Below, in pieces: positions 1 to 5,470 of a stretch of 6,625 nucleotides of DNA. The DNA is from Actinomycetota bacterium (GTDB lineage: Bacteria > Actinomycetota > Acidimicrobiia > Acidimicrobiales > AC-25), in NCBI GenBank assembly GCA_005888395.1, contig VAXF01000051.1, positions 1-6,625 on the forward strand. The letters are read 5' to 3'. The translations under genes and the position numbers were made by a program. Under the pieces are notes generated by a model. It was not told where the DNA came from and made no database searches. It saw only the letters and a program-made list of their open reading frames with translations. Position 1 is the first letter of the stretch. Each line of letters begins with the position of its first letter.

Positions 1-6
1 CAATCT

Positions 7-105
7 TCAGGAGCGGCGAAGCAGTGTCAGCAGGACGACGACCACGGGCCCGATCAGCGCGATGAGTGGCATCACGGGCGTCGGCGGGTTGAGGGCGGCG
101 ATCAC
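7..105 (-). CDS. Very small single-span membrane protein (32 aa), last gene of the pit operon
   Basis: This is a possible mini-gene. It starts at a GTG whose last bases form the TGA stop of the preceding small gene (GTGA, 4-nt overlap) and ends at TGA 9-7. The product is 32 residues: a short Pro/Asn-containing N-terminus (NPPTP, residues 6-10), one hydrophobic stretch at about residues 11-29 (PLIALIGPVVVVLLTLL) and a basic RRS tail. That is the shape of a single-pass membrane peptide. An in-frame GTG at 120 would give 37 residues. No Shine-Dalgarno sequence is visible, so translation would depend on coupling to the gene before it. I recognise no family. Support comes from the overlap, the hydrophobic run with a basic end, and its place behind a transporter. 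Chance ORFs of this length are common in GC-rich DNA, so it remains tentative. Confidence 0.4.
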   Translation of the reverse strand: MIAALNPPTPVMPLIALIGPVVVVLLTLLRRS

Positions 106-263
106 CGGTGGCGCGACCACGAGTCGAGGGCCGTGAGGCCGGCGAGCACGATGAAGGCACAACCGACGGCAACCGCCACCCAACGGTGGTCCGCGTCGGC
201 CGCTGGAACGAGGGCGAACCCGATCGCCGCGAATACGAGAAAGAACGGCGCACGGCGGTCCAT
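102..263 (-). CDS. Small two-span membrane protein (53 aa) behind the phosphate permease
   Basis: The ATG at 263-261 shares one base with the TGA stop of the Pit gene (TGATG), which argues for translational coupling. The 53-residue product begins MDRRAPFF and has two hydrophobic segments, about residues 7-21 and 28-46. They are separated by a short acidic/histidine loop (ADADHRW, residues 22-28), and the protein ends SWSRHR. Basic residues at both ends with an acidic loop suggest a hairpin with both termini in the cytoplasm. No known family is recognised. Position suggests an accessory or regulatory subunit of the phosphate transporter, but that is inference from context alone. The hydrophobic pattern, exact overlap with pit and stop-to-start overlap with the next mini-gene make a real gene more likely than a chance ORF. 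Confidence 0.6.
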   Translation of the reverse strand: MDRRAPFFLVFAAIGFALVPAADADHRWVAVAVGCAFIVLAGLTALDSWSRHR

Positions 264-1255
264 CACGCCACCGCCCGGACCGCGAGCGACACCGCCCACG
301 CGATCAAGAAGGCGCCGGGGATGGTGAGGATCCAGGCCCACACCACCCGTCCGGCGACTCCCCACCGAACCGCGCTCAGGCGCTGGGTGGAACCCACGCC
401 GACGATCGCGCCCGTGATGGTGTGGGTGGTCGAGACGGGGATGCCGGCGGCGGACGTGAAGAACAGCGCGGCGGCCGCGGCCGACTCGGCGGCCATGCCA
501 CCGACCGGCTGGAGCCGGGTGATCTTCGATCCCATGGTCTTCACGATCCGCCATCCACCCGTGAGCGTGCCGAGGCCGATTGCGCTGTGTGCCGCGAGAA
601 CGACCCACAGCGGTACGCCGGCCGTCTTGGCGACGTGTCCGGTGGCGATGAGCACCGCGAGGATGACCCCCATCGTCTTCTGGGCGTCGTTGGCGCCGTG
701 GCCGAGGCTGAACATTGCGGCCGAGAGGAGCTGGCCGCGCCTGAAGCCCGTATTGAGACGCTCGACCCGTCGCACGCGGTGGAAGATCCACATGATCGTG
801 ATGGCCACCGAGAGGGCGAGGGCCAGCCCGATCAGCGGTGACAGCACGATGAAGACACCGATCTTGCGCAGGCCGTCCTCGAGCAGCACGTGACCGCCCG
901 CACGCGCCACGGCGGCACCCGCGATGCCACCGACCAGCGCGTGCGACGAGCTGGTCGGAAGGCCGAGCCAGAACGTGATGAGGTTCCAACCGATCGCCCC
1001 GACGAGCCCGGCGAATACCACGCCGATCGTGAGCACTCCGGGCTCGACCACGCCCTTGGCGATGGTCGCGGCGACCTTGGTGCCGAAGAGCAGGAACGCG
1101 ACGAAGTTGAAGAACGCCGCCCACGCGACGGCGACCCGAGGCGACAGCACCCGGGTGCCGACGACTGTCGCAATCGAATTCGCGGCGTCGTGGAACCCGT
1201 TGGTGAAGTCGAAGACGAGCGCGACGACGATGACGAGGACGAGGCCGACCGTCAC
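263..1255 (-). CDS. pit: Low-affinity inorganic phosphate transporter, Pit/PHO4 family
   Basis: An inner-membrane permease that imports inorganic phosphate (or metal-phosphate) driven by a cation gradient. The 330-residue protein shows the internal duplication of the PHO4 family. The first half has NGFHDAANS (residues 20-27 region) and GLPTSSSHALVGG (98-110); the second half has GHGANDAQK (185-193) and GIPVSTTHTITGA (271-283). These Asn/Asp motifs and Ser/Thr-rich hairpins are the family's conserved ion and phosphate binding elements. Around ten hydrophobic segments are evident, with a polar basic loop between the halves (about 160-176). The length matches the short bacterial and archaeal members. 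I chose the GTG at 1255, two bases after the DUF47 stop; the first hydrophobic helix begins at once (TVGLVLVIVVALVFDFTNG). An upstream in-frame extension is hydrophilic overlap with DUF47. There is no clear Shine-Dalgarno, so expression is probably coupled to DUF47. Confidence 0.95.
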   Translation of the reverse strand: MTVGLVLVIVVALVFDFTNGFHDAANSIATVVGTRVLSPRVAVAWAAFFNFVAFLLFGTKVAATIAKGVVEPGVLTIGVVFAGLVGAIGWNLITFWLGLPTSSSHALVGGIAGAAVARAGGHVLLEDGLRKIGVFIVLSPLIGLALALSVAITIMWIFHRVRRVERLNTGFRRGQLLSAAMFSLGHGANDAQKTMGVILAVLIATGHVAKTAGVPLWVVLAAHSAIGLGTLTGGWRIVKTMGSKITRLQPVGGMAAESAAAAALFFTSAAGIPVSTTHTITGAIVGVGSTQRLSAVRWGVAGRVVWAWILTIPGAFLIAWAVSLAVRAVA

Positions 1256-1257
1256 GG

Positions 1258-1875
1258 CTAAGCGTGCTTGAGGACGATGGCCTCGACCACGTTCGAGATG
1301 TCCTCGATCGTGTTGAGGGCGGCTTCCATGGCCTCGACGATGTCCTTCCACCTGAGCACGTCGAGCGCCTCGAACTCGCCGCTGAACAACCGGGCCACCG
1401 TCCGCCGGTAGACGGCGTCGCCCTCGGACTCGAGCCGGTCGATTCTCTCGAGGTAAGGCTGCACCCCCTTCATGCTCTCCAGGCGGTCGACCAACCCGAC
1501 CGTCTCGTCGGCCATCTGCACCAGGAGATCGGCCTGCTCACCGAGCTCGTGGAGCGGCTCGGAAACGGACAGGAGCTGCATGCGCAGCGAGACCTCGAGC
1601 ATGTCGTCGACGACGTCGTCGAGCTCCTCCGCAAGGGCGTGAATGTCCTCACGGTCGAACGGGGTCACGAACGTCGAGTTGAGCCGCGTGAGGATCTCGT
1701 GCGTCAGCTCGTCGCCCGTGCGCTCGCACTCGCGTACCCGGTCGTGGCGAGCGTCGGCGTCGGTCGGCGCGGTCACCCGATCCCGTAGCCGCCGTGCCGC
1801 CTCGGCGACGTTGGCGGCCGATTGGGCGAAGAGGTCGAAGAAGCGGTCGTCGGTGGGCACCAGGCGAAACCGCAT
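1258..1875 (-). CDS. DUF47 family (PhoU-like) protein, putative Pit accessory regulator
   Basis: A 205-residue, largely helical and acidic protein of the DUF47/PhoU-like family (PF01865). It is cytoplasmic and is typically encoded directly before Pit permeases, whose activity it is thought to modulate. PhoU-type helical repeats are visible: ECERTGDELTHEI (about 50-61), PFDREDIHALAEELDDVVDDM (72-92) and RLESEGDAVYRRTV (147-160). Their clustered Glu/Asp residues match the metal-binding E/D motifs of PhoU proteins. The length is typical. The ATG at 1875 (MRFRLVPTDDRFFDLF) is chosen because homologues usually begin just before a R/K-FFDLF-like segment; longer in-frame starts run into the nitrilase gene on the other strand. 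No Shine-Dalgarno precedes the start. It is the first gene of the operon and lies 2 nt before pit. Confidence 0.92.
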   Translation of the reverse strand: MRFRLVPTDDRFFDLFAQSAANVAEAARRLRDRVTAPTDADARHDRVRECERTGDELTHEILTRLNSTFVTPFDREDIHALAEELDDVVDDMLEVSLRMQLLSVSEPLHELGEQADLLVQMADETVGLVDRLESMKGVQPYLERIDRLESEGDAVYRRTVARLFSGEFEALDVLRWKDIVEAMEAALNTIEDISNVVEAIVLKHA

Positions 1876-1885
1876 ACCGGCGGGG

Positions 1886-1891
1886 ACCGTA
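1886..1891 (-). promoter_or_regulatory. Possible -10 element for the DUF47-pit operon
   Basis: On the minus strand TACGGT matches the actinobacterial -10 pattern TANNNT and ends 10 nt before the DUF47 ATG. Transcription would then start within a few bases of the start codon, which fits the absence of a Shine-Dalgarno. I see no convincing -35 box. The whole divergent spacer (1876-1927) is only 52 bp, so this promoter and that of the nitrilase must overlap or lie very close together. Confidence 0.35.
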
Positions 1892-1927
1892 GCAGCGGAC
1901 GGTCGAGCGACGCGCCACAGTGGAGGC

Positions 1928-2872
1928 ATGGAACCCGTCGTCGCCGCGGCCGTCCAGGCCACCCCCGTCTTCCTCGACCGCGAGGCCACCGTCGAGAAGG
2001 CGTGCGACCTGATCGCCAAGGCTGCGGCCGACGGGGCCGGCCTCGTCGTGTTCCCCGAGGCGTTCGTGCCGACCTATCCCGACTGGGTGTGGCGCACGAC
2101 GCCGTGGGCCGACCACGGATGGTTCGCGCGGCTGTGGGACCAGTCGGTGGAGGTGCCCGGGGCGGCCACCGCGCGCCTCGGCGAGGCGGCGCGCGGCGCC
2201 GGCGCGTGGGTGGCCATGGGCGTCAACGAGCGCGACACGGCGAGCAGCACGCTGTACAACTCGCTGGTCTACCTGAGCCCTGCCGGCGAGGTGGCGGGTG
2301 TGCACCGCAAGCTCATGCCCACCGGTGGTGAGCGGCTCGTGTGGGGCATGGGCGACGGCTCGACTCTCACGGTGCTCGACACCGTGTTCGGCCGGCTCGG
2401 CGGCCTGCTGTGCTGGGAGAACTACATGCCCCTGGCGCGCGCCGCCATGTACGCGCAGGGCGTCGACGTGTACGTGGCCCCGACGTGGGACAACAGCGAC
2501 GTGTGGGTGCCGACGCTGCGCCACATCGCCAAGGAGGGGCGGATGTTCGTGATCGGCACGAACTCCTGCATCCGGGCCTCCGACGTCCCCGCCGACCTGC
2601 CCGGCCGCGACGACCACTACGGCGGTGCCGACGACTGGCTGTCGCGGGGGAACACCACGATCGTGGGGCCCAACGGCGAGATCCTCGCCGGCCCGCTGGT
2701 GGAGGAGGAGGGGATCCTGCTCGCCCAGCTCGACCCCGCTCTCACCCGCGCCGCCCGCCAGCAGTTCGACCCCGTGGGCCACTACGCCCGTCCCGACGTC
2801 TTCCACCTCGACGTCGACGTGCGGGCCAAGCCGGCCGTGACGCTGGACGCGTCGGGCGAGGCGCCCTCGTAG
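1928..2872 (+). CDS. Nitrilase (carbon-nitrogen hydrolase, Nit1-like)
   Basis: A cytoplasmic enzyme expected to hydrolyse a nitrile to a carboxylate and ammonia. The 314-residue protein carries the Glu-Lys-Cys triad of the nitrilase superfamily: E44 in VVFPEAFVPTYPDW, K128 in GVHRKLMPTGGERLVWG, and nucleophile C162 in GGLLCWENYMPLAR. E135 (GGERLVWG) is the second conserved glutamate. VAPTWDNSDVW (183-193), IAKEGRMFVIGTN (200-212) and HYARPDVFHLDVD (285-297) are typical of true nitrilases (EC 3.5.5.1) rather than amidases. Length is near the family's 310-360. Substrate class (aliphatic, aryl or arylaceto) cannot be read. The ATG at 1928 follows GGAGG by only one base, too close for a normal ribosome site; CACAGT ending 6 nt before the ATG could be a poor -10 of a leaderless message. 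No nitrile hydratase, amidase or Nit1C-type neighbours are present. Confidence 0.93.
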   Translation: MEPVVAAAVQATPVFLDREATVEKACDLIAKAAADGAGLVVFPEAFVPTYPDWVWRTTPWADHGWFARLWDQSVEVPGAATARLGEAARGAGAWVAMGVNERDTASSTLYNSLVYLSPAGEVAGVHRKLMPTGGERLVWGMGDGSTLTVLDTVFGRLGGLLCWENYMPLARAAMYAQGVDVYVAPTWDNSDVWVPTLRHIAKEGRMFVIGTNSCIRASDVPADLPGRDDHYGGADDWLSRGNTTIVGPNGEILAGPLVEEEGILLAQLDPALTRAARQQFDPVGHYARPDVFHLDVDVRAKPAVTLDASGEAPS

Positions 2873-2880
2873 AAGGACGC

Positions 2881-3192
2881 TCACGCCGCCCGGGCGCCCT
2901 CCCGCTCGAGCACGCGCCACAGCCGCCGGCGACAGCGGTCGGCCTCGTCGCCGGCCAGCCCGTTGACGGCGACGACACCCTCGACGAGGTCGTTGGCCAC
3001 GGCCGCGAACGGCCGCCCGCGCACCCGCACGGCCACGATGGCGCCACCGTCGGGCCGGCGCCGCACTGTGCGGTCTGCGCCGGCGATGCGCGGTGGGCTC
3101 CGGAACCCGGGTACCACGAGACCGGCGGCCCGCGCCTCGGCCGCGACCAGGCGGGCCGCGGCGCTGAACCGGATCGACGACGCCGTCTCCAT
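2881..3192 (-). CDS. Hypothetical basic protein, about 103 aa, unknown function
   Basis: I cannot assign this protein to a family. The 103-residue product has an Ala-rich helical start (SIRFSAAARLVAAEARAAG, about 6-24) and a Pro/Gly-containing basic middle (FRSPPRIAGADRTVRRRPDGG, 30-50). A probable beta hairpin follows (AIVAVRVRGRPFAAVAND, 51-68), then a helical, Arg-rich C-terminus. No signal peptide or membrane segment is visible. Composition and predicted segments look like a compact folded protein, possibly nucleic-acid binding given the Arg content, but that is weak. The ATG at 3192 has AGGA 8 nt upstream; an in-frame ATG at 3201 would add three residues but has no spaced ribosome site. 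Its stop lies 8 bp from the nitrilase stop (convergent, no terminator visible). It diverges from the sugar dehydrogenase across the spacer holding the large inverted repeat. Confidence 0.72.
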   Translation of the reverse strand: METASSIRFSAAARLVAAEARAAGLVVPGFRSPPRIAGADRTVRRRPDGGAIVAVRVRGRPFAAVANDLVEGVVAVNGLAGDEADRCRRRLWRVLEREGARAA

Positions 3193-3221
3193 CGCCTCCA
3201 TCCTGCCGAGGGGGTGGGACA

Positions 3222-3231
3222 GGGACGTCCC
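3222..3231. repeat. 10-bp perfect palindrome GGGACGTCCC
   Basis: A perfect 10-bp palindrome in the divergent spacer. Its last three bases are the first bases of the left arm of the larger inverted repeat, so both structures cannot form fully at once on the same strand. It could be a dimeric protein-binding site or simply chance in GC-rich DNA. Confidence 0.45.
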
Positions 3232-3294
3232 CTCTCGACTTTTGGCCACTGCAGTCACGGCAGGTGTGCACCAGTGTGAAAAAGTCGAGAGGGG
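3229..3294. repeat. Perfect 15-bp inverted repeat with 36-nt spacer between divergent genes
   Basis: The left arm CCCCTCTCGACTTTT (3229-3243) is the exact reverse complement of the right arm AAAAGTCGAGAGGGG (3280-3294). After three unpaired bases on each side, CACTG (3247-3251) pairs with CAGTG (3272-3276). Each half therefore reads, outward, CAGTG-N3-AAAAGTCGAGAGGGG. The halves point away from each other toward the start codons at 3192/3201 (left) and 3316 (right), at similar distances. No T-tract follows either arm, so it is not a standard terminator, and no target-site duplication is seen at its ends. It may be a two-site operator for the divergent pair, a structured leader, or one copy of a dispersed palindromic repeat. 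Confidence 0.85.
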
Positions 3295-3315
3295 CGGCGT
3301 GCGAGGATTGACGGC

Positions 3316-4578
3316 GTGAAGGTCGTGATCGTCGGCCAGGGCTACGTGGGCTTGCCCGTCGCCATGCGGGCGGCCGAGGTCGGCCACGAGGTCGTGGGCT
3401 ACGACGTCGACGAGAGCCGGGTGAAGCGGCTGGCGGCGGGCGAGTCCTACGTGGAGGACGTGCCGTCGGAGCAGCTCGCGGCCATGCTCCGCTCCGGCCG
3501 GTACCGGCCGAGCGCCGATCCGACCGCGTGCACGGGTTTCGACGTCGCCGTCGTCTCGGTGCCGACGCCGTTGCGCGAGGGCAATCCCGACCTGTCCTAC
3601 ATCGAGGCCGCGGCCGCGACGCTCGCGCGGTTCCTGCGGCCGGGCGCGACCGTCGTGCTCGAGTCGACCACCTACCCGGGAACCACCGAGGAGCTGGTCG
3701 CCCCCATCCTCGAGGAGGGCTCCGGCCTCGTCGCCGGACGCGACTTCCGGCTCGGCTACAGCCCCGAGCGCATCGACCCGGGCAACGCCGAGTGGAACCT
3801 CGTCAACACGCCGAAGGTGGTCTCTGGCATCGACGCCGCGTCCCTCGTCGCGGTGAAGGCGTTCTACGACTCCATCATCGAGCGGACGGTCCCGGTGGCG
3901 ACGCCCAAGGAGGCGGAGCTCACCAAGCTCCTCGAGAACACCTTCCGGCACGTCAACATCGCGCTCGTCAACGAGCTGGCCGTGTTCGCCGCCGACCTCG
4001 GCATCGACGTGTGGGAGGCGATCGAGGCGGCGTCGACCAAGCCGTTCGGCTTCCTCCGGTTCACCCCCGGGCCCGGTGCGGGGGGCCACTGCCTGCCGGT
4101 CGACCCGAGCTACCTGTCGTGGCGGGTGCGCCGCCGTCTGGGCCAGTCGTTCCGCTTCGTCGAGCTGGCCAACGACGTCAACGACCACATGCCCGACTAT
4201 GTCGTGCGTCGCGTGATGGTGGCGCTCAACCGCGAACAGCGGGCACTCAGTGGCAGCCGGGTACTGCTGCTCGGGCTCGCCTACAAGCGCAACGCCGGCG
4301 ACGCCCGCGAGTCGCCGGCCCTCGTCGTGGCGCAACGCCTGCTCGACCTCGGAGCCGACGTCCGGGCGGCCGACCCGCACGCCGGCGACGACCACGTCGA
4401 CGCTCGCGTCGTACGGGTGGAGGCCACCGCGGACGAGATCGCGGCCGCCGACGCGGTGCTCCTCCTCGTCGACCACGACGCCTTCGACCTCGACCTCGTG
4501 GCGGCCAATGCGCGCTACGTGTTCGACTCGCGCCACCGAGTGCCTGATGACGGTGCTGCCCGGGTCGAATACCTCTAG
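3316..4578 (+). CDS. wbpA: Nucleotide-sugar 6-dehydrogenase, probably UDP-N-acetylglucosamine dehydrogenase (WbpA-like)
   Basis: A cytoplasmic NAD-dependent enzyme that oxidises C6 of a UDP-sugar in two steps, supplying a UDP-uronic acid for surface polysaccharide. The 420 residues show all three UDP-glucose/GDP-mannose dehydrogenase domains. An N-terminal Rossmann fold has GQGYVG (7-12) and acidic D30 (GYDVD). Next come the VPTP (82-85) and ESTTYPGTTEE (116-126) loops, then the central dimer domain with ELTKLLENTFR (201-211). The catalytic motif GPGAGGHCLPVDPSYL (252-267) has nucleophile C259, and LAYKRNAGDARESPA (321-335) opens the C-terminal domain. SPERIDPGN (149-157) and HCLPVDPSYLSW favour UDP-GlcNAc dehydrogenases over UDP-glucose or GDP-mannose enzymes; UDP-ManNAc dehydrogenase remains possible. 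GTG at 3316 starts directly at the Rossmann strand (MKVVIVGQGY); GAGG lies 9 nt upstream. Confidence 0.92.
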   Translation: MKVVIVGQGYVGLPVAMRAAEVGHEVVGYDVDESRVKRLAAGESYVEDVPSEQLAAMLRSGRYRPSADPTACTGFDVAVVSVPTPLREGNPDLSYIEAAAATLARFLRPGATVVLESTTYPGTTEELVAPILEEGSGLVAGRDFRLGYSPERIDPGNAEWNLVNTPKVVSGIDAASLVAVKAFYDSIIERTVPVATPKEAELTKLLENTFRHVNIALVNELAVFAADLGIDVWEAIEAASTKPFGFLRFTPGPGAGGHCLPVDPSYLSWRVRRRLGQSFRFVELANDVNDHMPDYVVRRVMVALNREQRALSGSRVLLLGLAYKRNAGDARESPALVVAQRLLDLGADVRAADPHAGDDHVDARVVRVEATADEIAAADAVLLLVDHDAFDLDLVAANARYVFDSRHRVPDDGAARVEYL

Positions 4579-4585
4579 CCGCTTG

Positions 4586-4591
4586 TAGAGT
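4586..4591 (+). promoter_or_regulatory. -10 element (TAGAGT) placed for a leaderless acyltransferase mRNA
   Basis: TAGAGT matches the TANNNT -10 pattern and ends exactly 6 nt before the GTG at 4598, so transcription would begin at or next to the start codon. No Shine-Dalgarno is present between it and the GTG, and the hexamer sits in the 19-nt gap after the dehydrogenase stop. Leaderless transcripts with this geometry are common in actinobacteria. A -35 box is not clear; GGTCGA at 4563-4568 is at 17-nt spacing but is poor. Confidence 0.5.
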
Positions 4592-4597
4592 CGGCCC

Positions 4598-5470
4598 GTG
4601 GCCACGGGCGACAGGATCACCCAGCTGCGTCCCGGCGCCCTCGTGCCGGTGCCCCGCGACGCCGCCGACGAACCGCTTGCCGCGCAGCGCCTCAGCGACG
4701 TCGACGAGTGGGGCCGCTCGGAGCATGCCCGCGCCCTCACCCGCCGCCTGTACGACCCGATGTACCGGTACTGGTTCCGGGTCGAGTGGGACGGGATGGA
4801 GAAGATCCCCGACGTGGGCGGCGCGCTCCTCGTCTCGAACCACGCCGGCGCCATCCCGTCGGATGCCCCGGCGATCATGCACGGCATCGAGACCGAGCTC
4901 GGCCGGCCCGTGTACGGCCTGGCCGAGCACCTGTTCAAGGCGGTGCCGATCGTGGGGACGGCATGGGCCCGCAACGGCGGCGTGGCCGCCCACCCCGAGA
5001 ACGCCTACCGGCTGCTCCGTGAGCAGCAGCAGCTCGCCCTCGTTTTCCCGGAGGGCACCAAGGCCACCGGCAAGCTCTACAAGGACCGCTACCAGCTGCG
5101 GCGGTTCGGCCGCGGCGGCTTCGTCGAGATCGCCATGCGCTCGGGCGTGCCCGTCATCCCGATCGTGGTCATGGGGGCCGAGGAGTCGATGCCGATCGTC
5201 GCCCGCAGCAACAGCCTCGCCAAGCTCCTCAACGTGCCCTACGTGCCGATCACCGCCAACATGCTGCTGTTCGGGCCGCTCGGAGCCCTCCTGTACTTCC
5301 CGTCGAAGTTCCGTATCAAGGTGCTCGACCCGGTGCACTTCGACGTTCCGTCCGACCAGGAGCGCTACTCCCGCAGCCGTGTGATGGACGAGGCCGAGTC
5401 GATCAGGGTCCGCATGCAGGAGACGCTCTACGACATGCTCCGCAACCGCAAGAGCATCTGGTTCGGTTGA
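4598..5470 (+). CDS. PlsC-fold lysophospholipid acyltransferase family protein
   Basis: A glycerolipid acyltransferase-fold protein (PF01553), probably membrane-associated, transferring an acyl chain from acyl-CoA or acyl-ACP to a lipid hydroxyl. In the 290 residues, motif I is SNHAGAIPSD (80-89), with H82 and D89 as the likely catalytic pair; its spacing is HX6D rather than HX4D, as in the NHSG-xxP-xD subgroup. RNGG (125-128) fits motif II. VFPEGTKATGK (149-159) is motif III, which binds phosphate or the acyl acceptor. VPVIPIV (184-190) is motif IV. A hydrophobic stretch at about 220-235 may insert in the membrane; there is no signal peptide. The first 45 residues are polar and probably flexible. 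GTG at 4598 is selected by TAGAGT immediately upstream. The SDR gene overlaps its stop, and a similar pairing occurs as M. tuberculosis Rv0502 with Rv0501 (from memory). Confidence 0.88.
   Translation: MATGDRITQLRPGALVPVPRDAADEPLAAQRLSDVDEWGRSEHARALTRRLYDPMYRYWFRVEWDGMEKIPDVGGALLVSNHAGAIPSDAPAIMHGIETELGRPVYGLAEHLFKAVPIVGTAWARNGGVAAHPENAYRLLREQQQLALVFPEGTKATGKLYKDRYQLRRFGRGGFVEIAMRSGVPVIPIVVMGAEESMPIVARSNSLAKLLNVPYVPITANMLLFGPLGALLYFPSKFRIKVLDPVHFDVPSDQERYSRSRVMDEAESIRVRMQETLYDMLRNRKSIWFG

Noticed and set aside
1256..1351. Upstream extension of the Pit frame
   Set aside because: The 32 added residues are His/Arg/Gly-rich and overlap DUF47. The hydrophobic first helix starts right after the GTG at 1255.
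1643..1927. Upstream extension of the nitrilase frame
   Set aside because: The added 95 residues are Ser/Arg-rich and overlap the DUF47 coding region. Nitrilase homologues begin near VVAAAVQATPVF, so the ATG at 1928 is right.
2873..2880. Terminator between the convergent nitrilase and small unknown gene
   Set aside because: Only 8 bp separate the stop codons, and I could identify no hairpin with a T-tract there.
1649..3271. 540-codon open frame on the minus strand opposite the nitrilase
   Set aside because: Composition is repetitive Arg/Gly/His with no motifs, and it overlaps a gene with an intact catalytic triad on the other strand.
3229..3294. Rho-independent terminator
   Set aside because: The A/T runs are on the loop side of the arms, the 36-nt loop is long, and no T-tract follows either arm. 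It also lies upstream of two divergent starts, where no terminator is needed.
3229..3294. Small transposon (MITE) with terminal inverted repeats
   Set aside because: At 66 bp it is very short and I see no target-site duplication (flanks acgt and cggc differ). It is not excluded, but a genome search is needed before calling it mobile.
2881..4974. 697-codon open frame on the minus strand across the dehydrogenase region
   Set aside because: It is antisense to the strongly supported dehydrogenase and acyltransferase genes. Its protein is low-complexity Arg/His/Val/Glu typical of GC-rich shadow frames. Only its last part (2881-3201) looks like a real protein.
4247..5338. 363-codon minus-strand open frame opposite the acyltransferase
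   Set aside because: Shadow of the real gene, with the biased His/Arg/Val/Asp composition expected of an antisense frame in GC-rich DNA.
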